Positions 7,252-15,978 of a stretch of 64,000 nucleotides of DNA are shown piece after piece. Both the position numbers and the translations under genes were made by a program. The stretch is from contig NZ_CP112874.1 in NCBI RefSeq assembly GCF_029910235.1, positions 3,915,001-3,979,000 of the forward strand, read 5' to 3'. Within the stretch, counting starts at the first letter, position 1. Each line of letters starts with the position of its first letter. This stretch comes from Pseudanabaena galeata CCNP1313. GTDB lineage: Bacteria > Cyanobacteriota > Cyanobacteriia > Pseudanabaenales > Pseudanabaenaceae. Under the pieces are notes generated by a model. The model made no database searches. It was not told where the DNA came from and saw only the letters and a list, made by a program, of their open reading frames with translations.

Positions 7252-9525
7252 TTAGCGCAGCTCTTTGAACTGAATAACCACACGACGGTTAAACGCTTGA
7301 TCGGTTGCTGTAATATCTTTACGCAAAGGTTGTAACCAAGATAATGCCTCGAAAGTAACTTTGTAGTTACCATCTAAGCCGCGATCGCGTAGTAAATTCA
7401 CGACTTCATTGGCTCTTGCTTGTGAGAGGTCAAGATTATAGTCATAATCCCCCATTTTGTCGGCATGACCACTAACTTGGATGATTCCGCGTTTTCTTTG
7501 GATTTTTGACCAGAAATCATCAATTTTAGCTTCTTCACTAGATACGAGTTGCGACTCATCAGAAGCAAAGAAAACTACTACTTCTACGTCTGGATTTGTA
7601 ATTGGCAAAATTGAACTATTAATACTGCTAATGCTGCGATCGCCAGTCTTATTCTGGGTTATAGAATTTGAATCATTTTTAAGCCCATTTTTGGGGATAT
7701 TTTTTACATTATTATTTAAATTACCAGAACTAACATTTTTAGAAGAATTATCGATAGTGGTTTTCTCAGAATTATTGCTAGAACTATCTCCAGTTATTTT
7801 TTTAGGAATATCACCATCTACTTTGCCAGAATTAGTTAGAGAATTATTCTCAATATTGCTAGTATTGCCAATATTATTCCTAGGTGCGTTAGATGATTTG
7901 TCTAGTGGTTTGACGGAATTATTACTAGATAGATTGTCAGTCTTACCATTCAGCTTATTACGATCTTTACTAGTTGCTGGATTAGTTGCTGTTGTTGGAT
8001 TGGTTGCTTTATTAGAATTCTGAGTACCAGATTTGGGAGCGCTAGCGCTAGATAGCATATTGTTAGACTTGTTTGCGAAATCTGGCTTTGGCTCAAGCAC
8101 TGATTCTTTAATCACCTTTGGCACAGCTTGATTTTGCAATTTACTATCATCCGATCGCTGAATTAAAATACCAAAGGCGATCGCTATCCCAATAAAAGCT
8201 GCTCCAATCAACAAACCCGCCAATATTTTCCATAGGCTGCTCGGAGCCGCGATCTGATTATTGGCAATTTCCTGCTCTCGATCGACTAGTGCCGCCGCTT
8301 GTTCATTTTCCTGAGCTTTAATCTCAAAATCGAAAAGCTGTTTCTTCACAAAAGGAGCGATCGCCATCGCCGTTCCGACAACTACCGCTTGGCGAATGCG
8401 TTGATTGCCCACCTCTAGCTCAAACCATTGCGAATCATCGCGCATGACGAAATCCACTTTGGCAGGTAAACCCTTAGGATAGGATTTGACACAATTTCCT
8501 TGATCGTCATAAATTGATCCACGATCAGCAATAACTTGGTTTTCATTGACCACTTCCGCAAAAATTTGCGAGAGACTAGTCATTTCACTAGCAATTTTAT
8601 AATCCCAAATATCGATATCTAGCCCAGTATCAAAATCATCTAACTCTTGTAACTGATAGCGATCGACATCATTCCCAATCCCAATCAAGATCAACTTTAA
8701 ATAGTTTCTTTTCCCAACTGCAATTTCTAACGCTAGTTCCTTGGTATAGTTCTTGACCTGTTCTAAATCATCAATCCTGCCATCGGTCAAGAATACATAA
8801 AGCCCCTGCTGAGCTTGGCTATATTGATTTACAAAATAGGCGATCGCAGGTAATAGCTTTGTGGTCTTACCCAGCTTAAAAGTTGCGGGCCCAGCGATCG
8901 CTAATTGCTGACAACTCGCATGATCAAACTCGCCTAACACTTGAATTTCATTGCCTTCACCACAACCCCAATAAATAAGCGAAGTCTTTCCAGTTCCATC
9001 CAAACTACCTGCCAAATAAGCCGTAAAATCTTGAACCAATGGCTGCAAGATATTTTCTGTATAGTTAATCTCATAACCACGTTCTTGGATCTCTGCAAAC
9101 GCTTCCCGCTTAATCTTGCGAATCGGTTCTCCATCCTCTAAATAAGAACGCAATCTACCCTGCTTAATATAGTCAACCAACAGTTCAGGATCGACACGCG
9201 CTTCCACCTTACGCCCATAGGCGCGTTTCATCGAGGCACTAGCATCCAGAGCCAGTCCAGTTCGCCAACCTTCAGCAAATTTCCCCTGCGGCTCCATCGC
9301 GATCGAGAATTCCACTCGACATTCGGCAGATCCAGAAGTTGTCTCTGGGATATGTCGCCAAACGTTCACTTCACCAAACTCGGCGGCTACCAAATTAGCT
9401 GGCATTTGCCAGCTTTTTGATTCAGTCCTTAATTCGTTCTTGTCTTTATTATCGATTTTACTTTTGATTTCACCATTGTCTGCACGTTCTAATTCAATAG
9501 GCTCGGAATTATTTTCATGTAGCAT
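7252..9525 (-). CDS. vWA-domain protein with transmembrane helix and OmpA-like C terminus
   Basis: The 757 residues fall into four parts. An N-terminal von Willebrand A region (about 80-345) has a MIDAS motif DASAS (94-98), a later FLTDGRIDD, and Thr/Gly-rich loops for metal binding. A beta-rich stretch follows. One transmembrane helix spans about 430-453. After a long Ser/Asn/Lys-rich linker (about 470-640) comes an OmpA-type peptidoglycan-binding domain (about 645-757) with VSGHADKMGDYDYNLDLSQARA. The vWA part would be cytoplasmic and the OmpA part periplasmic, linking a ligand-binding sensor to the cell wall. The vWA region is clearly paralogous to the neighbouring 335-residue protein, starting at the shared FGEVNV. 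The specific role is unknown. Confidence 0.85.
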   Translation of the reverse strand: MLHENNSEPIELERADNGEIKSKIDNKDKNELRTESKSWQMPANLVAAEFGEVNVWRHIPETTSGSAECRVEFSIAMEPQGKFAEGWRTGLALDASASMKRAYGRKVEARVDPELLVDYIKQGRLRSYLEDGEPIRKIKREAFAEIQERGYEINYTENILQPLVQDFTAYLAGSLDGTGKTSLIYWGCGEGNEIQVLGEFDHASCQQLAIAGPATFKLGKTTKLLPAIAYFVNQYSQAQQGLYVFLTDGRIDDLEQVKNYTKELALEIAVGKRNYLKLILIGIGNDVDRYQLQELDDFDTGLDIDIWDYKIASEMTSLSQIFAEVVNENQVIADRGSIYDDQGNCVKSYPKGLPAKVDFVMRDDSQWFELEVGNQRIRQAVVVGTAMAIAPFVKKQLFDFEIKAQENEQAAALVDREQEIANNQIAAPSSLWKILAGLLIGAAFIGIAIAFGILIQRSDDSKLQNQAVPKVIKESVLEPKPDFANKSNNMLSSASAPKSGTQNSNKATNPTTATNPATSKDRNKLNGKTDNLSSNNSVKPLDKSSNAPRNNIGNTSNIENNSLTNSGKVDGDIPKKITGDSSSNNSEKTTIDNSSKNVSSGNLNNNVKNIPKNGLKNDSNSITQNKTGDRSISSINSSILPITNPDVEVVVFFASDESQLVSSEEAKIDDFWSKIQRKRGIIQVSGHADKMGDYDYNLDLSQARANEVVNLLRDRGLDGNYKVTFEALSWLQPLRKDITATDQAFNRRVVIQFKELR

Positions 9526-9638
9526 GGCATTCTATTTCTCTTGCTTTGATTTTTAATTATCTAGATAACCCTAGCCTTCTCTTACAAAGGGGTTACCATT
9601 TACACACAAGCTATTAGCTACAGCGTGAGTTACTAACG

Positions 9639-9812
9639 ATCCCCCTCAATCCCCCTTAAAAAGGGGGAAGAAGAAAATTCTCCCCCCTTTTTAAGGGGGG
9701 CTGGGGGGGGGGCTAAACCCTCAAACGTAGACAGAGAGGCTTGTGTGTACACGATAGCTTATAAAGCGGGGGGATTTTCTCCCCCCCTTTATAAGGGGGG
9801 CTGGGGGGGATC
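9639..9812. repeat. Two GATCCCCC/GGGGGATC-type inverted repeats
   Basis: 9639-9711 and about 9761-9812 each carry a C-rich arm, an A/T-rich centre and a G-rich arm. They are separated by TTGTGTGTACACGATAGCTT, which is partly repeated in inverse at 9600-9618 and directly at 9841. This array fills the gap of 9526-9898 between the two vWA genes. No ORF is supported here. Confidence 0.75.
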
Positions 9813-9898
9813 TTTGGTAGCTCACGATATCGTGGATAATTTGTGTGTACAAGTTTTCTAGTCTTCCCCCTTTGCAAGGGGAAATTAAAGGTGGTAAT

Positions 9899-10906
9899 TC
9901 ATACGAAATCTACAACATCTTTCCATTGTTCAGATTCTGTAATCAGAGGAGCCTCTAGCTCCAGAGGCAGAGCTTCTGTAATGTCTTGCGTCACGTTTCC
10001 ACCTGAAAACTCTAGGGTGAAAGCTGTAGAACCCGCAGGTAACTTGAAACGCATCAATGCAGGTACACCGAAGTTATATTCTTCGCAAACCTCTCCTGCC
10101 TGATTAAGAATTCTTCCATAATGCGTAACTATCGTTTCCGCAGAGACAAATTCTTTGAAAATCTGTTCCAAAATCTGAATGTCATCTGCAACTTGATAAT
10201 CCCAGAGATCAATTTCCCGACCTGCGGCATCTTTGACAAAGCTTCCTTCAAACATATTATCTAGTTCTTCCAGTTGCTTCTCGTCAATCTCGTTGCCAAC
10301 ACCAATCAATAAGAGCTTGATAAACGGTTTCGTTTGATCGGCAATTTCTAGCGCATATTTAAAACAGTATTCCTTGACATCTTCCAGATCTTCGATAATG
10401 CCATCGGTGATAATCAGACAGATCGCCGCAGGTTGCTTTACCCCGATCGCTGGTGCATCTTTATATTTGTTAATGAAATATTGTAAAGGCGGTAATAGTT
10501 TCGTTCCTGTTCCCCAAGGAATTTTGGGACCTTTAATCGCAATTTGCTCGATCTCTTCACCACTAAAGCTACCCAGATCTTCGATCAGTTGACCTGCTGC
10601 ACCACAAGCCCAGTTGAGCAAGTCAACTTTACCCGTCGCGGCAAAATTGGCAAGATACTTGACCATCACCCTTGCTACTGGCTCAACGACGTTGTTCGTA
10701 ACGGCGGCACTAGCAAAAAAGCTACTGACAACACCACTGATGCCATACATTTTTTTCATCGAGGCTGAACCATCTAAGGCTAAGCCAACTCTTGCGCCTT
10801 CAATGTCTGGAACCATCAGAATAGTTGCAACGATGTCAATATCTCCGTTGTTTTGGGGATAAACATTGACTTCACCAAAGGGTTGAACGACACTTTTTAA
10901 CTGCAT
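9899..10906 (-). CDS. Soluble vWA-domain protein
   Basis: The 335 residues carry a single von Willebrand A domain. MIDAS residues are visible as DGSAS (45-49), a Thr in WGTGTKLLP, and ITDGIIEDLEDV. No signal peptide or membrane helix is present. It is the paralogue of the N-terminal half of the 757-residue vWA-OmpA protein encoded next to it on the same strand. The two share FGEVNV, GLALDxSASMK, LxxIGxGNxxDxxQLxELD and WDYxxA. Such domains bind protein ligands through a metal ion. A shared or competing ligand with the membrane-anchored partner is inference. Confidence 0.82.
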   Translation of the reverse strand: MQLKSVVQPFGEVNVYPQNNGDIDIVATILMVPDIEGARVGLALDGSASMKKMYGISGVVSSFFASAAVTNNVVEPVARVMVKYLANFAATGKVDLLNWACGAAGQLIEDLGSFSGEEIEQIAIKGPKIPWGTGTKLLPPLQYFINKYKDAPAIGVKQPAAICLIITDGIIEDLEDVKEYCFKYALEIADQTKPFIKLLLIGVGNEIDEKQLEELDNMFEGSFVKDAAGREIDLWDYQVADDIQILEQIFKEFVSAETIVTHYGRILNQAGEVCEEYNFGVPALMRFKLPAGSTAFTLEFSGGNVTQDITEALPLELEAPLITESEQWKDVVDFV

Positions 10907-11009
10907 ACTCGGACTCTCTGATATTTCACATCAAAATAGTAACGTAGTTTAACTCAATCAAGTTACAGCTAAAATAGTTACTAGTAAATCTTCAGGAGTT
11001 ACAAATCTC

Positions 11010-11462
11010 ATGACTCAGCTAGTTGCCAGAAAATCCTTATACGATTCTGATTATTTGCTTTGGACTCAAGAGACTATAGCAAAGTTAAAGGCTAGAGACT
11101 TTGAGAATGTGGATTTGGATAATTTGATCGAGGAGATTGAGAGTTTGGGTAAATCTGAGAGAAAGGAGATAAAAAGCCGACTGACAGTTCTGTTAGAGCA
11201 TTTACTCAAAAGGATGTATGTTGACATGCCTGACTGCTTTAGCGGTTGGGAAAATACAATCAGCACGCAGCGCAATGATATTGAACTAACGCTAATGGAC
11301 TCACCTAGCCTAAAAGCTTTGTGGGATGAGTCTTTTGATATTGCTTTTAAGTTGGCACTGCGATCGGTTCGCAAAAATTATAAGGCTTATCAGTTTCCTG
11401 ATACTTGGCAGTTTAGCCGCGATATTGACACAATGCTAAATGTTGATTTTTGGGAAGAGTAG
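11010..11462 (+). CDS. DUF29 domain-containing protein
   Basis: This is a 150-residue protein with the DUF29 pattern: LYDSDYLLWTQETIAKLKARDF near the N terminus, then DLDNLIEEIESLGKSERKEIKSRL, LLEHLLKRMY, and a closing YQFPDTWQFSRDIDTML. The family is very common in cyanobacteria, often in many copies, and its function is unknown. A GGAG Shine-Dalgarno lies in TTCAGGAGTTACAAATCTC upstream of the ATG. Its in-frame TAG is followed by 46 further sense codons (see 11463-11606). Confidence 0.9.
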   Translation: MTQLVARKSLYDSDYLLWTQETIAKLKARDFENVDLDNLIEEIESLGKSERKEIKSRLTVLLEHLLKRMYVDMPDCFSGWENTISTQRNDIELTLMDSPSLKALWDESFDIAFKLALRSVRKNYKAYQFPDTWQFSRDIDTMLNVDFWEE

Positions 11463-11606
11463 ATATTTACATATTTTCAGGCTTATTTAGACCGTTTAAA
11501 CCAACAGCCTCTTAAGGTTATTGTCAGTCCTAGCGATCCTGATTTCGACCAAAAAGTACAAGCTGCTATTCGTCAAAAATTGGCATCCAAAACTAAAGTT
11601 ATTTAG
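11463..11606 (+). pseudogene. In-frame coding relic downstream of the DUF29 stop
   Basis: Directly after the TAG at 11460-11462 the same frame stays open for 47 codons to another TAG. It reads a protein-like sequence with AYLDRLNQQPLKVIVSPSD and DFDQKVQAAIRQKLASK. No ATG, GTG or TTG start lies near its beginning. It looks like the C-terminal remnant of another gene, or a former extension cut off by a stop mutation. The identity is unknown. Confidence 0.45.
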
Positions 11607-11644
11607 ATACTTCCTTCTCACCAAAGAAATATAAATATAAAACC

Positions 11645-11945
11645 AAGAATTAGACGTTGCGCCGCAACGTCTAATTCTTCACTGGGAAGTGAGTATTCTC
11701 AAAAGTCAAAATATAGAAATTGCTAATATTTGAGATCTTTTAGGGGCAAAGCATTCCCGCCAATATTTACAAATTCTCAGATCCCCATGATTTGGGAATG
11801 CTTTGCCCAAGCTTCCTAACGGAGGGAAAACGTAATGCGGGGACAATTTGTTGCAAATGGATAAAGAGGGTTGAGCATTTGCGGATTGTGATTTCTGTGA
11901 TGAGTTTAGGAATGGTGGCGCAAATGCTCAACCCCTACGCCAGAG
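11645..11945. repeat. Three inverted repeats between DUF29 and CHAT genes
   Basis: 11645-11679 is a perfect 16-bp-arm palindrome around GCC. About 11742-11810 is GGGCAAAGCATTCCC and its complement. About 11867-11938 is GGTTGAGCATTTGCG with its complement, and a diverged copy of this last one lies at 34873-34955. No gene is supported in this stretch. Confidence 0.7.
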
Positions 11946-11953
11946 ATCATTTC

Positions 11954-12004
11954 GGTTAGGGATTTTGTTGTTTGGTTTGCCTGTGCAGGTGATGGTGTGT
12001 GAGA
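11954..12004 (+). pseudogene. Duplicated 5' fragment of the TPR-CHAT gene
   Basis: About 50 bp matches 12595-12645, the signal-peptide coding region of the large TPR-CHAT gene, with a few substitutions (TTTGTTG...GGTTTGCCTGTGCAGG). It has no downstream coding continuation. It is likely the leftover of a second CHAT gene copy or of a tandem duplication. Confidence 0.65.
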
Positions 12005-12124
12005 TCTGCGGCATATCCTGACAGACAAATAGTCCAACAGCTTGTTGGACAAATCTCGTGGGGGTATAACATTAAGATTCTCGATCTAATTAAGTAGGTC
12101 AGCAAAAGAAACCTGTAAATGCCC

Positions 12125-12189
12125 AGATCCCCGACTTTTTCTAGGCAAGCAAAGACAATTTGCAAATTCACAAAAAAAGTCGGAGATCT
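12125..12189. repeat. AGATCCCCGACTTTTT inverted repeat
   Basis: AGATCCCCGACTTTTT at 12125-12140 faces its near complement at 12174-12189. This is a dispersed cyanobacterial repeat type and is distinct from the GATCCCCC family. Confidence 0.65.
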
Positions 12190-12254
12190 TAATCTTTGCT
12201 TTTTAAGTTTTCTTATGCCTAGCTACTTAAAAGTACTGAAGAGAGCCTCTGATA

Positions 12255-12463
12255 TACACAGATCGCCCCAAGACCAACCAACTATTGGCATAATTCTTTG
12301 TAAATCGAAGGATAAAACAATTGTTGAATTTGCGCTGCAAGAGATGAAGAAACCGATGGGAGTTTCTACTTATCAGTTACCCAAGCATTTACAAGAGAAT
12401 TTACCAACTATAGAGCAATTGGAAGCAGAGTTAGAAACTTTAGTTAGGATTGATGATGATTAA
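12255..12463 (+). pseudogene. C-terminal remnant of a YhcG-type (DUF1016) nuclease
   Basis: About 70 codons encode HRSPQDQPTIGIILCKSK, then TIVEFALQEMKKPMGVSTY and LPKHLQENLPTIEQLEAEL. This matches the end of PDDEXK nuclease proteins of the YhcG/DUF1016 family, which normally are about 330-380 residues. The upstream part of the open frame runs through repeat DNA (including ATGCCTAGCTACTTA of the CTAAAACC repeat family) and is not homologous. The gene is therefore truncated to its last fifth. Confidence 0.65.
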
Positions 12464-12569
12464 GAAGATAAATAATGTATATCACCAAACATCAATTTTC
12501 AGGTAAAGTTGAAAAAGATAAAATATTGATTTTTTCCTTTTTCCTTTCTACTTTTTCCTTCAAAGAGCT

Positions 12570-15359
12570 ATGCGTAAGTTTTTGGGTTTGGTTGGGTTAG
12601 GGATTTTGTTGGTTGGGTTGCCTGTGCAGGTGATGGTGAGTGAGGTTGGCTGGGCGCAGGTGGCGACAGATCGCAGGGCTGAAGCGCTTAAGTTAAATCA
12701 ACTAGGTACACAGCAATATCGCAAAGGTCAACTAAAAGAAGCCTTAGCAACATTTCTGCAAGTTCTTACTATTACTAGAGAAATTAAAGATCGTTCTGCT
12801 GAAAGAGCAGCCCTCAACAATATTGGTGCGGTTTATCAAAAACTCGGACAATATCCAAAAGCCCTAGAGTATTTCCAACAAGCACTGGCGATCTTAAAAG
12901 CAGTTGGAGATCGCGCTGGTGAAGGAAGCTCCCTCAACAATATTGGTACGGTTTATCAAAAACTCGGACAATATCCAAAAGCCCTAGAGTATTTCCAACA
13001 AGCACTGGCGATCAGAAAAGCAGTTGGCGATCGCGCTGGTGAAGGAAGAAACCTCAACAATATAGGCGGGGTTTATCGACAAATTGGACAATATCGAAAC
13101 GCTCTAGAGTATTACCAACAATCACTGGCAATCAGAAAAGCAGTTGGCGATCGCGTTGGTGAAGGAACAACTCTCAACAATATTGGTGCGGTTTATCAAA
13201 GACTCGGACAATATGCAAAAGCCCTAGAGTATTTCCAACAAGCACTGGTGATTAGAAAAGCAGTTGGTGATCGCTCTGGTGAAGGAACAACTCTCAACAA
13301 TATTGGCTTGGTTTATAAAAGCCTAGGACAATATGCAAAAGCCCTAGAGTATTACCAACAAGCACTGATGATCGTAAAAGCAGTTGGTGATCGCGCTGGC
13401 GAAGGAGGAACCCTTAACAATTTCGGCTTGGTTTATATCAGCCTCGGACAATATGCAAAATCCCTAGAGTATTTCCAACAAGCACTGGTGATCATCAAAG
13501 AAGTTGGTGATCGCGCTGATAAAGGCGCAACCCTTAGCAATATCGGTGGGATTTACTATAGCCTTGGGCAATATCCAAAAGCCCTAGAGTATTATCAACA
13601 AGCACTGGCGATTAGTAAAGTAGTTGGAGATCGAGCTATTGAAGGAACAACTCTCAACAATATCGGCTTGGTTTATGATAGCCTCGAACAATATCCAAAA
13701 GCCCTAGAGTATTTCCAACAAGCACTGGCGATTAGTAAAGTAGTTGGAGATCGAGCTATTGAAGGAACAACCCTCAACAATATTGGCGCGGTTTATCGAG
13801 ATCTCGGACAATATCCCAAAGCCCTAGAGTATTACCAACAAGCACTTGCGATCAGTAAAGTAGTTGGCGACCGCTCTGTTAAAGGAATAACTCTCAACAA
13901 TATTGGCTTTGCCGTGGATGCTCAATCACAAACAGAGATGGCAATTCTTTTCTTCAAAGAATCTGTTCAAGTGCAAGAATCAATCCGTAAAGACTTAAAA
14001 AAACTTAGCCATGAAGAACAGCAATCTTTTACCCGCACTGTGGCTCATACCTATCGCATCCTCGCCGATCGCCTACTCAAACAAGGACGAGTCACCGAAG
14101 CATTACAAGTCCTCGACCTCCTCAAAATCCAAGAACTCGAAGACTATCTCAAAAATATTAAAGGTAATGACATCACCGCCCAAGGTGTCCGACTTTTAGA
14201 ACCAGAAAAAGCAATCAGCAGTCAGCTATCGAACCTCAATACAGAAAAGATTCCTGAACTAAATCGTCAACTTGCCAGTCAACTTAAACATCTTCCCAAA
14301 TCCGAAATCAATAAAGTTCCTGCATACCTACAAAATATCCCCAAAGGAGCCGTTTTAATCTACCCCCTGATACTTGATGACCGACTCGAACTGATTGTCT
14401 TTTCTAGTGGTTCAATTCCCGCTAACTATACCATTCCTATCAAAAAAGAAGATCTCGAAACCCTGATCATTGACTTTCGTGCTGACCTGATAAATTGGCA
14501 ATCTGAAGATGCAATGGATTCTAGTAAAAAGATCTATGACCTACTAGTTAAACCCATTGAAGCCGAACTCAAACAAGCCAACGCTGACACGATCCTCTAT
14601 GCGCCTGACAGCTTTTTACGATATGTTCCCATCGCTGCACTCTACGACGGCAAACAATATTTAGTCGAGAAATACCGCGTCAACAACTTAATTGCCTATA
14701 GCCTATTTGACAGCAACTACAACTCACTCACCAACCTCCGTATCTATGCAGGCGCATTTGGAGGCAAAGCAGGAGAAAGAAAATTTGGACAAACTGCCCT
14801 TCCTGCCTCGATCCCTGAAGTTGAGTATATTAATGCCACTTTCCCCAACACCAACAAATACATCGAGCAGAACTTCACCGCCAAAACCACCAAAGAGAAA
14901 GTAGCTGGAAATACGGTTGTTCATTTCGCTACCCATGCCGAATTTAGCTCGCAAAGCCCACTGGATTCCTATGTACTATTTGGCGATGGCAGCAAAATCA
15001 CCCTCGCAGAGATTAACGAATTACCGCTAAAAGATACCGCACTAGTAGTCCTAAGTGCTTGTCAAACAGGAATTGGCAAAACCTTAGGCTCAGGTGCAGA
15101 AATTTTAGGCTTTGGCTACCAAGTCCAACTCGCAGGAGCAAAAGCCTCGATCGCATCCCTCTGGTCAGTAGAAGATGGCGGCACACAGCTATTGATGCAA
15201 GACTTTTATAAAAACTTGCAAAAAGGCAATATCGCCCCATCCACAGCGTTGAGAGAAGCCCAATTAAGTATGATTCGTAAACCAATCAAACAAGGCGAAA
15301 TAAATTACAACCATCCTTATTTTTGGTCAGCTTTTGTCGTCATTGGCAATGGGTTGTAG
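12570..15359 (+). CDS. Secreted or membrane-associated TPR-CHAT protease-like protein
   Basis: This is a 929-residue protein. A hydrophobic N terminus (about 1-30, ending WAQ) looks like a signal peptide. About ten 40-residue TPR units (about 38-450, each with AxxxNNIGxVYxxLGQYxKALEYYQQAL) follow, then a helical linker and a C-terminal CHAT domain (about 640-929). CHAT is a caspase-like cysteine peptidase fold. The expected dyad is present as His789 in HFATHAEF and Cys831 in LSACQTG. TPR units usually sense partner proteins and CHAT is often the effector, but many cyanobacterial TPR-CHAT proteins are uncharacterised. The repeats are near identical at DNA level, which points to recent expansion. 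Confidence 0.9.
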   Translation: MRKFLGLVGLGILLVGLPVQVMVSEVGWAQVATDRRAEALKLNQLGTQQYRKGQLKEALATFLQVLTITREIKDRSAERAALNNIGAVYQKLGQYPKALEYFQQALAILKAVGDRAGEGSSLNNIGTVYQKLGQYPKALEYFQQALAIRKAVGDRAGEGRNLNNIGGVYRQIGQYRNALEYYQQSLAIRKAVGDRVGEGTTLNNIGAVYQRLGQYAKALEYFQQALVIRKAVGDRSGEGTTLNNIGLVYKSLGQYAKALEYYQQALMIVKAVGDRAGEGGTLNNFGLVYISLGQYAKSLEYFQQALVIIKEVGDRADKGATLSNIGGIYYSLGQYPKALEYYQQALAISKVVGDRAIEGTTLNNIGLVYDSLEQYPKALEYFQQALAISKVVGDRAIEGTTLNNIGAVYRDLGQYPKALEYYQQALAISKVVGDRSVKGITLNNIGFAVDAQSQTEMAILFFKESVQVQESIRKDLKKLSHEEQQSFTRTVAHTYRILADRLLKQGRVTEALQVLDLLKIQELEDYLKNIKGNDITAQGVRLLEPEKAISSQLSNLNTEKIPELNRQLASQLKHLPKSEINKVPAYLQNIPKGAVLIYPLILDDRLELIVFSSGSIPANYTIPIKKEDLETLIIDFRADLINWQSEDAMDSSKKIYDLLVKPIEAELKQANADTILYAPDSFLRYVPIAALYDGKQYLVEKYRVNNLIAYSLFDSNYNSLTNLRIYAGAFGGKAGERKFGQTALPASIPEVEYINATFPNTNKYIEQNFTAKTTKEKVAGNTVVHFATHAEFSSQSPLDSYVLFGDGSKITLAEINELPLKDTALVVLSACQTGIGKTLGSGAEILGFGYQVQLAGAKASIASLWSVEDGGTQLLMQDFYKNLQKGNIAPSTALREAQLSMIRKPIKQGEINYNHPYFWSAFVVIGNGL
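12808..13907 (+). repeat. 120-bp tandem repeats within the TPR region
   Basis: About nine consecutive 120-bp units encode the 40-residue TPR motif. Blocks such as CTCAACAATATTGG and CAAGCACTGGCGATC recur at exact 120-bp spacing, and many units are over about 85 percent alike by eye. Copy number is likely to change by recombination. Confidence 0.9.
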
Positions 15360-15512
15360 CTGACGTTACGTGGAAGTTTCTAAGACCCTCACCCCTAGCC
15401 CCTCTCCCAAAGGGCGAGGGGAACAAGAATTTTCTGGATTTTGCTCCCCCTCTCCTCTCTGGGAGAGGGGGCTGGGGGGTGAGGGCAATCTTCATTCCTC
15501 GTAACATCAGTT
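15359..15512. repeat. Dispersed unit with GACGTTACGTGGAA-type ends
   Basis: GCTGACGTTACGTGGAA at 15359 faces TTCCTCGTAACATCAG at 15495-15510. The interior is a C/G-rich inverted repeat (ACCCTCACCCCTAGCCCC...GGGGCTGGGGGGTGAGGG). The unit fills the whole gap and overlaps the ends of both convergent neighbours by 1-2 bp. Ends of the same type occur at 3324, 37524-37905 and 44541-44713. Confidence 0.7.
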
Positions 15513-15975
15513 ATAGGTTGATATTGATATGCTTGACCATCAAGTGACGCTGCTCGCGGCGGAAACCTAGTTTGGTATAGAGGGCTTCGGCTGGCTCATT
15601 CCAGTGATCGACAACTAGAGACAGCGATCGCATCCTTTGGTTTCTTAAATAATCTTCAATTACGACAAAAGCTTGCTTGCCAAGCCCCTTGCCACGATAG
15701 TCTTCACGGATATATAGCTCATCGACTAGCCCACAGCGTCCATGATATTCCATACTAAAAAAGAAAGTTAGCGCCACATAGCCAATCGGGCGATCGCGAT
15801 CGCACATCAACCAAATCACGCCAAATTGTTCATCACTAAGTAGCGCCGTAAATGCTTTGACAACTCCATTATCAAAAGTTATCTTCTCAAATTGATAGAA
15901 CTCCTGCACAAGTTCCATTAATGGATCAATATCAATAAATTGTGCTAGGCGAAAATTGAGGTCAAGTTCACTCAT
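15511..15975 (-). CDS. GNAT family N-acetyltransferase
   Basis: The 154 residues show the GNAT fold. The acetyl-CoA binding motif A is DELYIREDYRGKGLGKQAF, with the R-G-K-G-L-G loop, and the C-terminal motif is NEPAEALYTKLGFR. The acceptor substrate is unknown. It is downstream of the tautomerase gene, with only 3 bp between them on the same strand, so the two form an operon. The length is normal for a single-domain GNAT enzyme. Confidence 0.9.
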   Translation of the reverse strand: MSELDLNFRLAQFIDIDPLMELVQEFYQFEKITFDNGVVKAFTALLSDEQFGVIWLMCDRDRPIGYVALTFFFSMEYHGRCGLVDELYIREDYRGKGLGKQAFVVIEDYLRNQRMRSLSLVVDHWNEPAEALYTKLGFRREQRHLMVKHININL

Positions 15976-15978
15976 ATC

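Noticed and set aside
7481-8023. 180-codon plus-strand frame opposite the vWA-OmpA linker
   Set aside because: Shadow of the Ser/Asn-rich linker; its Leu/Ser-rich composition comes from the complementary codons.
12808-13907. Regular 120-bp repeats that could suggest a CRISPR-like array
   Set aside because: They are in-frame coding units of a 40-residue TPR motif. There are no short constant repeats with unique spacers and no cas genes.
11010-15359. Defence island containing DUF29, YhcG remnant and CHAT
   Set aside because: No recognised defence operon is complete here. The YhcG piece is a remnant, the CHAT protein has a signal peptide, and DUF29 genes are scattered widely in cyanobacteria.
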